64,000 bases of DNA from Cloeon dipterum (GCF_949628265.1 NC_088786.1:34617681-34681680); one strand, 5' to 3'. Shown: positions 1 through 11,222, counted from the first letter of the stretch. A program made the numbers and translations. Notes: a model not told the origin generated them from the letters alone.

Positions 1-220
1 TTTCGGCTGAGCAATCCTTCCTTCAGTCACTAGCGAAGGAAATTGATTGATTTATTTAAAAAATAAATACTGTTCCGTCCGACTCTCCACTCCTCGCACG
101 GTTTACGATGAGAAATGCAAGTGTACGTACATACAGACGATGAGAACAATATTTATGATACACTAGATCGATCGGGAAACAATCTGCAACAATGGTCGCT
201 GGCCTCTTCTTCGTTCACCT

Positions 221-718
221 CTAACTATCACAGGATGCGTACTTGGCCGCGGGGAACTCGGTGGTGGACTCGTCAGAGTCCTCGTAGAAATACCTCTGCT
301 TGGGCGACAAGCCGATCTTGAGCCTTCTCACAGCCTCCTTGATCAGGCTGCCGTCCCGGAGCAGCTCCTGCAGTCTCTCGTACGGGTCCTCGGACGAGGC
401 CGCCGAGCCGTGGGCAGTCCGTTTCCTTCGGCACAAGCACTTTTCCTTGCACGGGCAGCTCGTGGAGAAGGACGTGGGGTAGGGTGAGGCTCTGCTGAGC
501 CGGCGGGACGAGTGACTGCTGCCGCGGTGGTGTTTGAAGCCCGTTAACCTGAGATTCTCCTTGATCTCGCACACCAACTGCTCCATGTCCTGCGAGAGGA
601 AGGCCGCCTCGGCGCGCATCGCAGGGTGATTCTCGGCCGCCACCGGGTCGCTGCTGCTCACCGCCGTGTCCACGAAAGGGAAGCTCGACGACAACAACAA
701 CTGCTCCTTGCTCGGCAT
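221..718 (-). CDS. FRAT/GBP-like GSK-3 binding protein, single coding exon
   Basis: The frame encodes 165 residues in one exon. Near the C-terminus (about residues 110-132) it reads DPYERLQELL then DGSLIKEAVRRL. This matches the GSK-3 binding helix of vertebrate FRAT1/FRAT2/GBP, whose core is SGNLIKEAVRRL preceded by DPHRLLQQL. FRAT proteins bind GSK-3, compete with Axin and can favour Wnt/beta-catenin signalling in the cytoplasm. The middle holds a basic Cys-rich patch (CPCKEKCLCRRKR) and the N-terminal half is Ser-rich and probably disordered. A minus-strand AATAAA lies at 51-56, about 165 bases past the stop. The start at 718 is the first ATG of the frame; a 5' noncoding exon may exist. 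FRAT proteins are about 230-280 residues, so this one is short. The family call rests on the C-terminal motif and is firm there; the rest is not recognisable. Confidence 0.75.
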   Translation of the reverse strand: MPSKEQLLLSSSFPFVDTAVSSSDPVAAENHPAMRAEAAFLSQDMEQLVCEIKENLRLTGFKHHRGSSHSSRRLSRASPYPTSFSTSCPCKEKCLCRRKRTAHGSAASSEDPYERLQELLRDGSLIKEAVRRLKIGLSPKQRYFYEDSDESTTEFPAAKYASCDS

Positions 719-1573
719 CTTCTGTCTGTTTCTCTAGAGGTACGTTCACGATGAGGTGTTTACTCGTTCCCTCTCGATCGTTCAATGGAAAAGTACGCGG
801 CCCAGGCAAGTGTAAGTAGTTCTGTGATGGGGAGAGCTATAGACAAAATATTGCGCGTGGACAAGCAGTTCCACCACATTTTACACTTTTTCCTTAAAAC
901 GACGGCGCAATCCCGGTTAAAAACACTCAATTGCTATCTAAATTAGCTTTTCCTACCCAAATAAAGCTGTTTTGTAAGTGAAAATAGCTAAACAGCCACG
1001 TAAACACAAGAATTCGATTGAGCTTTAAAGAGGGACGGCGGAATGATACGGCCTCAAGGTTACTACAGCAGCACCACCAACAAACATAACATGACGTGTA
1101 CATTTATAATGGCGGATGTTTGTTTGGGTTCATTCTTGCAAAGTGGGGGAGAGGCAGAGGCATGGCGAGCGCTCGCTGTATCCGTTGGCACACGAATTCT
1201 CGAAATCAGAATCAAAACACTCCGCCGGTTAATGATGACTGATTGATAAAAATGGAATTGTTTGATTTTTTTTAACCTTCTATTTGGAATTGTTTAACGC
1301 GTTTATTGCTCTCTGTAAAATGATGCAATTTCGATGATACATTGCCACAACAACACTACTGACTCATTTATTTTTATCTTGAGCGTTTGTTTAGTATCTG
1401 AAAACCGCTGAAACCCCTGTTTTTTCTATCAGGCAAAGACAATGGGAATTAAATGATGCCAGGATTGTATTATAACATTTTAGATGGTTTATTTACGGTT
1501 CACCGGAATGCAAAACATACAATTCATTTATACAAATTATGAGAAACACATTTTCATTGTTGAATTTCCAGCT
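719..1573. other. Intergenic: FRAT-like promoter side and OST4 3' end
   Basis: No coding exon is visible. The part next to 719 should hold the FRAT-like promoter and 5' UTR. A minus-strand AATAAA (TTTATT at 1488-1493) lies about 80 bases below the OST4 stop and is its likely polyadenylation signal. Confidence 0.5.
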
Positions 1574-1684
1574 TCAGCGGTGCAATGCATGGTTGGCATT
1601 GATGTAATGATACAGGATGACGAGAAGGAAAATTGTCACTCCCAGGACGTTGGCAAAGATCGCCAGCTGCACGTCAGAAATCAT
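1574..1684 (-). CDS. Ost4: OST4, oligosaccharyltransferase subunit 4 (36 residues)
   Basis: The frame gives 36 residues starting [16 protein letters not shown] and ending in a His/Asn-rich tail. It aligns over its whole length with human OST4 ([16 protein letters not shown], 37 residues). OST4 is a one-helix membrane subunit of the ER oligosaccharyltransferase; it stabilises the STT3 complex for N-glycosylation. Residues about 8-27 form the single membrane span ([20 protein letters not shown]). The ATG lies three bases after a strong acceptor (TTGATTGCAG) at 1688-1690, so a 5' noncoding exon lies at higher coordinates. A complete DNA-transposon relic begins only about 50 bases upstream of that acceptor, inside the intron. 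The protein is too short for usual gene finders but the match is clear. Confidence 0.93.
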   Translation of the reverse strand: MISDVQLAIFANVLGVTIFLLVILYHYINANHALHR

Positions 1685-1741
1685 TTTCTGCAATCAAGTA
1701 AAATTAGTCGATTAGATAATCGTTTACCCAAAAAGGCTTAA

Positions 1742-2176
1742 AGTGGAATGATACTGGAAAAGCCTGGAAAATGATTGTTGCCAATGCATAAACTCATCCC
1801 TAAGGATTCAGTTAAAGCCTAAATTGACCTAAGAAGCGCTGTAATTTTTTGAGAAAATTGGCTGGAAAGTTAGCGTGCTTTTCAAATGGTAATGGCTGTC
1901 TCCTTACTTGAAATCCGATTTAATTTCAAAACCAAGAGTTTCCCCACTAAGTGGCATACACTATTGGACAGATCTCGACGAGAGGAATCGAAATATGTCA
2001 AGAAAATATGTTCAAGCACTCAAAATTTTGGAGAAAATTGGCAAAATTTGAATTTTTACTGTAGGAAGGTCCTTTTTTTATTATTGCAAATTGTTGAACA
2101 AATTGTTTATCAGTCAATTGTTTAAGGCATCCGACAATTTAAATAATTTTCAATTGTTGCCCAGTATCATTCCACT
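1742..2176 (+). mobile_element. TTAA-flanked nonautonomous DNA transposon (MITE), copy 1
   Basis: A 435 bp element is bounded by TTAA at 1738-1741 and 2177-2180. Its ends are perfect inverted repeats: AGTGGAATGATACTGG at the left and its complement at the right. It has no long open frame. Copies of the same sequence lie at 36544-36979, 37001-37378 and 41831-42264. TTAA duplications are typical of piggyBac and Sola3 elements. The ends do not begin with the CCC usual for piggyBac, so the superfamily is left open. It sits in the presumed 5' intron of OST4. Confidence 0.88.
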
Positions 2177-2180
2177 TTAA

Positions 2181-4510
2181 ATAAATTAACAAAATTAAGA
2201 TTATGTATTGAAACGAGATTTGGCAAAAATAACAACTTCCAACAGCAGTTATTTATTTATACCGCTCTGAAAATTCTGCGAATTACAAAAATTAAGTAAG
2301 AAGTATTCCTTGGTCCAACATTTTGTGTTAAAATAGATAAATGAAATGTTAAATTCAGCCACCTGTTCACAAACGAAACGTGTTAGAACTCAACACATTG
2401 AGTGTGTGTGTATATAGGTTTGCGAATTGTGCACACGGTATACAATACGATATAGAAATAAAAATGTGCTTTCTCGCACACAATGCATGTTGTGCTTTGA
2501 ATAGGTGGCTGAAAAAATGATATTAATTCGCGCACAAAGTTTGTGTGCATGAATAGGTGCTGAAACACGCCTAAATTAAATGCGTATAGTGGCTTGAGCC
2601 TTGAGGTTATACAGGGCAGAACAATACTTAGTTTTGGCGATATTGATACAAACAAATCCAGAAATAAATATGTGCTTAATTTAACCTCTACATACACTTG
2701 GAATTAGGTTTGAAAAATGGGCTGCAGAGTTTTCATCTTCCTATTCGCGCCAAATTTAGGTAAGAATAATTATGATCCTTGTATGAAATAATAATATTAC
2801 AAAATTGTAGATATTTTTAAGCAACGTGAATGTAAAAAATCCTGAATAGAGGAAAGGGCGGAAGCCCAGTTTTGCTTAATTAGAGGTTCCTTATTAGTAA
2901 TCTCGTTAAGATTGACATTTATGTGACGGAAATTGAATATCCGCGTTTAAATGGTAATAATTGAAGCTGAGGTGAACCTCATAATTTAAGAGAATAATAA
3001 CATTGCTTAAGTGTGAAGTGCCGGCTACGTGGTATGATAGATGAATTTACGTTCAAATGACATTAAATTACGCATTTAAGAGAGAAGTTAAAGGCGGTAA
3101 ACAGCTAACTTAAAATAACTACTCAAAATACAAACCTAGCAATTATGAAATATGTTCGAAATCGTCGAAATTTGGTTCAAATTCCAAAATATGATGCTAC
3201 GTCAGCTGCGAAATCGTAAACCTCCAACAAAACAAAAATAGGGGGCGTGCCAAGCAAGGCGTAGCAAAATGACGATTGGAATTCACCTGCCATCTAGCGG
3301 TGGCGTGTAAGATTCACGCGAATTCCGTCAAGCTTTCGTCCTCGCCTGCCACCTGTTGGTGTTCCGTGTTAACAGGGAAAACAACCGCTTCTACCTCGCT
3401 CGACCTTCCGTTCTCTCAGGCAGTAGATCAATAAATTCATTAATAATTTGGTGATAGATTTCCTCATGCTTCCTTTGTTATTATTAATACTACATTTCCT
3501 CCTTTAAGGGATTTCTAGAGAAGAAAAATCATTGTTTAAGGGATACTTTTAAATTCAGGTCGCTTTTAATAATTTTCAACAATTACAATTTACTGGATTA
3601 AAATTAGTGGCTTTTGTAGGTAGTTAGTAGTCAGTTACAAACTTTCAGTTGTGCAGCAAACGTTTGTTAACCAATAGCCTAATGATTTTCTGATGATCTA
3701 ACGGCAATATTTTTTGCGAAATTTTTAATTCCTCGTCGGGTTACGCGGAATGTAAAAATAATCCAAAAAATATTAGTCAGCGAACCTCATGTTTTGATCA
3801 CAGAAACTTGGAAGGGCCAGCCTATGCATTTCGCCCACCACTCTTTGTAAATTATAGAAAAAATAAATGCCTAGGTAAGGCACTTACAAAATTTCAAACA
3901 TCATTAATGAATGATGGGGCAGGGGGAAATGAGTGTCCGAGCGAGAACAGAGCGCCTCCGAGGGGCAACTATTACTGCTTGTGCTGTTCTCACTAAATAA
4001 AGCCTCTTCAAACATCCATCTCAGTCTGCTCGTTAGATTCTGGAGACCAAGCTAAATACAAAAAACTTCACCATGCCTTTAGAACTGAATCCAAATCAAA
4101 TAATGTGGACGAGATAGGTCACCAAACTTAAATTTCGTTTAATTATATATAATTTTCTTTCTCCATTTTGTCTTGAAATCAGGAGCAACAATACAATGGT
4201 TATTGGCACAAAAATTTGTTCCAACTAAATCGATCGACTTCTTTGCAGCACATGACTGTACTGCTGACGGGTTACAAATCTTATTTTAATAATTCTATTC
4301 GTATGCCATCCTCCATTACACTTAAATCAAAATTGAAGAATTAAGAAGCTCTGCCTAATCGCGCTGGAAAATGTCTGCAGGTGTACATGTTGAAAACTAT
4401 GCGCGAACTTGAAGAAGAAGTGTAGATAATGTGTTGTGATAATCGCTAGTGTATTTATCCCGTGTAGGGCAGGCCTCGCAGTTGCCACAATACTCCCGAT
4501 TTCCAGCCTC
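2181..4510. other. Noncoding stretch between OST4 and CNBP
   Basis: AT-rich DNA with no supported gene. It should hold the OST4 promoter or 5' exon and the CNBP 3' UTR. A possible minus-strand ATTAAA signal is at about 4138-4143. A pair of CTCF-like motifs lies at 3287-3362. Short open frames here lack codon structure, splice partners or recognisable motifs. Confidence 0.5.
3287..3362 (-). promoter_or_regulatory. Tandem CTCF-like motifs
   Basis: Two motifs lie 59 bases apart in the same orientation. Read on the minus strand, 3287-3303 gives CCACCGCTAGATGGCAG and 3346-3362 gives ACACCAACAGGTGGCAG. Both resemble the CTCF core (CCA..AGRKGGCRS), the second more closely. They lie between OST4 and CNBP, which would suit an insulator. 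This is motif similarity only. Confidence 0.35.
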
Positions 4511-5662
4511 TCAAGCAGCAACACCTGAAACACAAAAAAACATTGATTTTGAGCAACGTAAGCTTATAACGCAATAGATTTCGAAATTATTTTATTACAT
4601 ATTTTTTCGTAAATTTGTTGTGTCGTAATCAGTGACTCACGAACCGATTTTTAGATTTTTATCCTCAAAAAATAATAAAATGCGACCTTCTAACATTTGT
4701 GTGCATGCATATGTATTTATTTTCCGGCGGCAGACCGTGGAACTGCCGCGAGGTCACCGGCTAGACCTTCAGAATTATCTCAAGCGACGCGCAATTACCC
4801 GAAATCAGGAATTAGGGGCCCCCGGAATTTATTGTAATCAGTTCGGAGGAGCTGAAACGTGACTTGTGATTGTAAAAAGTGACATCATTCGGCGGAAGCC
4901 ACTTTTAGAGTTGGGTGCGATTCGAAAATCGACCATGTGCACGCGTCGTCGACCTGAATTTTCATTAGAAAATACAATTCTGGGTCAAGCAACGTCAGAT
5001 GCCAAGTGTCACGCCGGACATTTCCTTTGAGGCGTTGCAAGACTGCAAGATGGAGGTGCAACAACCGCAGCGGAATAACTGTGCATGCAGAAACGAGAAG
5101 AAACGCGCTACGCTGCGAGCTCCGACATGTCAGCTATCTGCATTCTTAGCAGCCGCGGCTCCGCCATTTTTGATTCGACACAACGATCGTCGCCCAGCGA
5201 AGCGTGCGATGCATCCGACCGAATTCGGCATTTTAATCGGGGAAAAATGATCTCACCTCGTTCCTTGCACTCGCGACTGAAGTGGCCAGTCTTGCCGCAC
5301 TGGTAGCAAGCCCTGTTGCTCTGCTCTTTGCAGTCCCGGGCCAGGTGTCCGGTTTGGTTGCAGTTGAAGCACGACTGCTCGCGGTATCCACCGCTGGAGC
5401 CGCCGCCGCCGCCGCTTCCGCCGCTGGCGCCGCCGCTCTGACTGCAGTCCCTGGCGATGTGTCCGACTCCGTTGCAGCGGTAGCAACGGTCCTGGTCCTC
5501 GGTGCACTCGCGGGCGAAGTGTCCGAAGCGGTTGCACTTGTAGCATTTTCCGCCGCCGCGACTCTCGCGGTTGTCCATGCGACGGTCGCCGCCGCCATCC
5601 TTGGTGCATTCACGGGCGAAGTGGCCCACATTGTTGCATCTGTAGCACACGGACGCGCTCAT
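4511..5662 (-). CDS. CNBP: CNBP-type CCHC zinc-knuckle nucleic-acid binding protein
   Basis: Two coding exons are seen: 5257-5662 and 4511-4524. The protein has 139 residues with five CX2CX4HX4C zinc knuckles (such as CYRCNNVGHFAREC, CYKCNRFGHFAREC and CYQCGKTGHFSREC). A Gly/Ser-rich spacer separates knuckles three and four, and an Arg/Gly-rich stretch separates the first two. CNBP proteins bind single-stranded DNA and RNA and help translate structured or TOP mRNAs. The donor CGAG/GTGAG at 5257/5256 joins the acceptor TTTGTGTTTCAG, adding only Gly-Val-Ala-Ala and the stop. Vertebrate CNBP has seven knuckles and fly CNBP about six, so this one is short. The 732-base intron (4525-5256) shows no other exon. 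The identity is firm; the tiny last exon is less so. Confidence 0.88.
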
Positions 5663-6660
5663 CTTGTCTTCTCTCGGCTTCGGTTCGGACTCAAATCGAC
5701 TTGAAATCGCAGGGAATCGAGCTGCAGCTTAACGTTCACGTGGCCGCAGGAAAACAAATTAACAAAAGTGGTTTTCTTTGCTGCCCTTCCTGATACCAGC
5801 GCCACTGGAGGGGGTGCGGTCTGCACGTGCACACTCTGGCTTGCGCGAAACTTTCCAATAAATACATGGTGGTGGAAGCGCATAGCGCATTATTTTCAAG
5901 GAAAATTGGGGCTGAGTGCAAAAGCAACTCGAATTTTGTGCGTGGTTGTAGTGTTTGCTCTCGACTAGTCAAAGCGCAGCCGCTCGATTCCGCTCGATCT
6001 GATTGGGTGTTGCCCCCTCATTCCTGATGTTCGTATTAATAGCGGGAATGTTAGCTGAAATACCTCACTTCACTTTGTGCTATGTGCGCATTTATACTGC
6101 ATTTCAACTACTTGATTATAGAATATCGAATTCATTATATTTTTCCCGTTAGTCATGGCCTATCAGTAGTTGTGCGTGTACTTGCGATAAGTATATATAT
6201 GAAAAAATGTGTACCATCGTCTAATCCTGATTAAAACCTTTTTGGTCAGTATAACATAGATAAGAGACTATAAGTTTGATCAAATTTTCCTTTGGTTATT
6301 AAATGCATTTACAGTGTGTTCTTAAGAACCCTATTAATTATTACTAATTTTTATGCTCAAAATTCGTAATTGGTAGTAAATTTCAACTTTCATTTAGTCT
6401 TGCTAAGCCAAAGAAAAGGCAAGAACCCAACTTCAGTGTCTAAGAAGTTCAATCAAGTGTAAATATCAAATTGCAATAGATCAGCGACCTTTCATGGTTG
6501 CGACCAAGGTCTGCCTGCCCTCCCTCCATTCCTTTCAACTTGAAACGCGCTATGACTCAAAGATCATGTTTCTTTAAATGTAATTTTTATTATTATGAAA
6601 GTTAAATAAACCAAACCTAAAAACACGCATCTTTGATGGCTTCTTAATTTAAGGTAAAGA
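5663..6660. other. CNBP upstream region and BRD7/9 3' UTR
   Basis: The CNBP promoter and 5' UTR should lie in 5663-6050. The BRD7/9 3' UTR runs from 6660 downward; a minus-strand AATAAA at 6586-6591 is about 70 bases past the stop. No further gene is visible. Confidence 0.5.
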
Positions 6661-9600
6661 TCAAGTTTCAGACAGTATGTCCTCAATTGTTGCATCCTCG
6701 TCAGGCAGAGGGGAATTTGTGCTCTCCAGAAATTCACGTAACTCCTGATCAAAGTCAGGCGACACTTCGATCTCTGAAGCTTCTGCTTTGTCTTTCGCCT
6801 TGTCGGGCTTCCCTTTGTCCCTCTTATCTGCCGGGAATGATTCTAGGGTTACGCCCATGGCTTTCCGTACTGACGACACAGGGGCGATCATTTCGGGCGA
6901 GACTTGCTTGGCCAAGTCAGTCAGGTTGTCAGTGATTTTCTCAGCTGCGGATTCAAAAAAAATAACAGCTGCCCACAGCATTGGAAATAGGAAAACGTAC
7001 CTAACTGAACCTCGCTCTCTGACGGGCCTTGAAGTAAAGCCAAATGGGCTGGCACCGGCTGGGACAATCTAGCGTTCTGGACTTTCTGGAGTTGTCCAAT
7101 TAGCTGCGAGGTTTGGTCCAGTGAAGCTTGGACACCATCGGCTGTCAGGATGACAGGTTTTGATCCCTCAGTTGGAATTTCTATACAGGATCAGGAGCAG
7201 TCAATAAATAATGTTTCGAAGCTGTGTCGGGGTCAGCAATCATACCTAGGTTGTCAAGGAAACTCATATCGATTCCCAGTTCTGAGAGGCCTTTCAAAGC
7301 GTTCACGTCCACGTCTATTTTAGGTGTTTTTGATGTTTCCAAGTCAAATTTACTTTAAGAACAAAAATAATCAATATGATGAGGCCTAAGGAGTAGACAA
7401 AATGTTTGAAGAACTTACAAAGGTTCTGGTGGCACTGTTACTGGAGCAGGCTTCTGTCGAGCAGGAAGTTGTGCGATGGTTTTAGAATGCTCTCCGCCAG
7501 TCAAGATATCTAGCAGCTCGTCGACCATGTGCAGCGCATAATCACTATCTCTGGCGAAGTCCAGAATGCTGAAACATGATTTATTTTAATTTAAATATTG
7601 AAAGAATAATTTAAGAGGTGAAATATGATTTTTAATTATAATTTTTGACTCACTAAGGAATTAATGGAATGAAGACTAGACCAGTAGCATAATTTTTAAG
7701 ATATTAAAAGTAATTCTCCAGATGGCACAAGAATTTTTCACTTTTGTTAAATATATTAATTTTATTTCAATATACTGGCCATTCCAATCTTGGACAAAAA
7801 TCTCATTCCATCTATAGAGAATGTATTTCCCCATTTTTTTAAAAATATTTTTTACAAGTTAATAATTTAGAAAGAGTAATTTTGTCATGACGCGGAAAAA
7901 AATTTGATCCCCAACTTGCCACTTTGTAGCAAAAGCCCAAAGGTAAAATGGTTCAAAATCACTGTTTTACATCACGGGGCTCAAATTGAAGCTGATCACG
8001 TGTTTGTCGAGTGATTTCGGACAAATTTACCGCTGGCGAAAAAGTCCATCAGACTTTTGCTACAAAGTGGAAAGTTGGGGATCAAATTTTTTCCGCGGCA
8101 TGAACGATTTGATTTTATAATAAATTGTATAGGAGTTACATAGACACACGCGCTGCCTTTCAAAGTAAACTAAATACAAAAAAGAATTACCTTTCCGCAT
8201 ATTGAACACCAGTTTCATCACCATAGGTTTGATACACCAAGTCGGACTCTTCTTTGGTCAGGTTGGCAAAGGTTGAGTCGTAAGAAGGGGCATACGAGCC
8301 AAATGCACCATAATACAAAGGTTTCACTGCACACCATGAATTAGAAACAAGCACTCAACATAAGTTTCAACAGCAGTTACCTAGCTTGGAGAAATTCCTC
8401 TTGTCCTCTCTGAAACCAGCCAGCTGACCAGTACCATGCGGAATTTTACCAGCAAGCGAACCTAGGGTCATGGGCTGCTCGTTTGTTCCTGGTAGCACGC
8501 CATTGTTGCCACACAGGATGGCGAGCGACGTTGTGCCGTCTTTGTTCGTCCTCAAAAAGCCCATCTATACATTGAAAATAAATGTTGAATGTTTTCAGCT
8601 AATTTTCGACTGCTTTACCTTGCTGTAAGGTTTTGTTAGGGCCAGTTTCTGCGCCGCGTTGTGAGCTGCCTTTTGAGCTTGAGCGAGGATTTCTTCTGGA
8701 CTCATATCATCTGGGATAGCTTCAAATTTGGACCTGGTAACAAAAAAAAATCATTAGAATCAATTGAATCCTGAGGTCACAATATAATTACAGAGGTCTG
8801 TGTGGTTTTGACTTTCGCTTAGAGTCTTTCTTGGGTTCTTCGCCAGGCAGTGCTGACTCGGTTGAAGCTGGGGCAATCGAAGTGTTGCTTTCCCCATTTT
8901 CCACGGAGACAACCTCAGCAGCGCCTTCAATCTTTATAGCAGCATTCGCTTCATTTATTTTCTGCAGCTAAAGTATACAACAATAATTAAAAGATTGAAT
9001 TCTTCAGAGTGACCAAAACAATACCTCTTCTGGAGTGTGCAGCTCAAAGCCCAATTCAGCAGGAGTGCAGTCAAAGAGGCAAGGGAGGGACGGTGCAAGG
9101 AGCTTCAATTTGTCCTTGGTCAAAATTTTCAATCCGCCATGCAGAAGACGTTTAGCGGCCCTGTAGTAAACAGTCTCCTGCTGGTTGTAGGTCATGGCGT
9201 TCGAGCACATCAGTTTAAAATCATCCTGCCAAATAATCCATTAGCAGATGTTTCGTTTATTCATTGCCAAACTCTCACAGTGAACTGTGGCAAATTTGTG
9301 TAGGCTCCATCCTCATTTTTCTGCCTCATTGTACTGAAGTCCATCGGTTGACTGATAATGGAGCTGTAGCCTGGCGCAATGTTGTCAGTCACTGGCCAAG
9401 CAAAAAAACTTTGGCTATCCTTTTTCTCCAAGTTCTATTGTTACCATATAAGTTGATTAGAATTCATCAATAATTACAAACTTCAAATTAAATACTTTGA
9501 GGAGGTAGTCTAACAGCTTGTACAAAGGTGAGTGTTCCTGGCGTTGACGTAGAACGCAAGACCGAGGTTCTCTACCTGAATGGTCCATTTCTTCTGAATT

Positions 9601-10332
9601 GGGATCGACTTCATTTAAATTAATTGGGATGGGCGCTATTAATGTTGGTTTCTTTGCTGGTATTTCAGCAGTGGAATCATCTCCAAGACTAACGTCGTCT
9701 TGACTAGATTCTTCACGAGGTCGCTTCTTTTTTTCCTAAACATATTTGAGAATACAAGCATAAAAAAGGATTCAATTCTCGCTTAACTACCTTGTGATGG
9801 TGTTTATGTTTTTTCTCATGCCTATCCCTGTCTTTTTCCTTCTTCTTTTTCTTCTTTTTTGCTTTTTTATGCTTGGTGCTCTCGCCTGTAACGTCTAGCG
9901 GCGAAACTCCCAAGAGCGAAGTGGATGACTCGTCAGGATCCAGGGCGCTAAAGGTTCCCGATGGACCCGGCGAGTCACTGTGTTCAGGTGTTGAACATCC
10001 GCCGCCTACTTTTAAAATTAATTTCAAAGCAGGAGGTTTGTCATCTGCAATGATGTACAAATTTAGAAACACGATTTACAACTTCAAAGGGAAGCTAGCA
10101 AATTTCAGCTGATACGCACCGGCAGAAAAAATATCCACAGATTAAGTGCAAGCATGGAAATTTTAGGGACTATGATTAGTTACAGCAGAAAATTACAAAG
10201 AGAGGACGAAGAGAAGAACAGTTTTTGTCTTAGCTGAAGCATTCTGCAGCTACACAATCGTCGTTAATTGGCATGATTTTTACCTTCTGGCCGCTCACGT
10301 CTCTCGCTCTTATGCTTCTTGTGCTTCTTCAT
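6661..10332 (-). CDS. BRD7/BRD9-family bromodomain protein (SWI/SNF subunit)
   Basis: Thirteen coding exons join in consistent phase to 743 residues: 10284-10332, 9791-10044, 9496-9735, 9279-9434, 9025-9225, 8792-8967, 8619-8733, 8381-8564, 8191-8326, 7419-7568, 7246-7352, 7001-7180, 6661-6944. The N-terminus is the Lys/His-rich MKKHKKHKSERRERPE, then a second basic block. The bromodomain covers about residues 172-258, with FFAWPVTDNIAPGYS in the ZA loop and NAMTYN carrying the acetyl-lysine contact Asn (about 247). The DUF3512-like region follows (DDMSPEEILAQAQKAA, then GSYAPSYDSTFANL). BRD7 defines PBAF and BRD9 defines ncBAF; insects usually have one protein for this family. Human members are about 600-650 residues, so this one is slightly longer. 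A 219 bp inverted-repeat element lies in the intron between exons nine and ten. The family is firm; BRD7 versus BRD9 cannot be decided here. Confidence 0.92.
7885..8103. repeat. Inverted-repeat element (MITE-like) in a BRD7/9 intron
   Basis: The two ends, 7885-7935 and 8054-8103, are inverted copies about 50 bases long with only a few differences. Each contains TTTGATCCCCAACTT and CACTTTGTAGCAAAAG. About 118 bases lie between the arms. There is no coding content and no clear target duplication. It looks like a short nonautonomous DNA element; the RNA could fold into a long hairpin. Confidence 0.7.
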
Positions 10333-11222
10333 GACTTGTAGAGCCTAATGAATAGCTACGAAGATCCAAATTCCACTTGAGATCGACGGAATCGCGCGGA
10401 GCAAGCTGTTTGTTTACTTGCCGCTCAGAACCACAACCAAAACACAGTCATGCCAGTCATACAACACAGTGGGTGTGGGTACAAGCCAGTATAAGCGATG
10501 CAGCGGGATGAGAGCGGGATGCAGTACATGGGTACAGTTCAGTACATAAGTTTCACGTGTGTCGATCAACTCCGAACGAACACGAAGGCACAGAGTTGAT
10601 TGGCTGAGCATGAAGCACGCACCAATAACATTCAGCCGGCAGCCGGTTTTAAATTTTGGCGCTAACACTCCTGATGTGAGATGCATGATAATTGATCGTA
10701 ATTCAAATTATGATTATACGGTACAAATAGTAGAGCTTTACAGGCCAACAGTTAAGAATATTTCGCATTGTGGGCTATAAAATTATAAAGCTTTCTTTCT
10801 CCCAAATTTAAACGAAAACCTTGGAAAAATTAACCACTGTCCCAGTTTTTTAGCGTGTGTATAGTTAAAAAATCTTAAATAAAATTATCACCTCTTTACT
10901 TCCAAATAAAATTGAATTAATTTAATAAGAACCTAAAATTTAATTTTCCCCGATTGCCACGTTACTTTCTGAGAAAATCGACACCTCAGGTTTGTCTTTG
11001 TCAGGATATCCTAATTTTTTCTTAGTTAGTTAGTCTAATAAGCTCAATGTTTCCATTCTTGTGTATACTAACATTACTAACAGTAGAAAAATTAATTATA
11101 TGACCAAAGAACTTAAACAATGAACATATTTTCTATTTTAAATATGATAGTGCGAATTCATTATTTTCTCCGTTTTGTTGGCTGTTAAATTGTTAAAAAA
11201 TTATTTCAATTATTATTGTTAC
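10333..11222. other. Intergenic, divergent between BRD7/9 and the 11.2 kb gene
   Basis: This stretch separates the start of the minus-strand BRD7/9 gene from a plus-strand gene. Promoters for both should be here. No distinctive motif or additional gene is seen; 10760-11200 is very AT-rich. Confidence 0.4.

Noticed and set aside
2717-2760. Signal-peptide-like exon MGCRVFIFLFAPNL ending at a GTAAG donor
   Set aside because: No following exon in phase could be found, and the stretch is AT-rich and unbiased.
3168-3190. B-box-like GGTTCAAATTCC
   Set aside because: No acceptor stem, anticodon arm or A box is in range, so it is not a tRNA gene.
5282-5704. Ala/Val-rich plus-strand frame opposite CNBP
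   Set aside because: It mirrors the zinc-knuckle coding exon on the other strand. The CCHC repeats decide the true strand.
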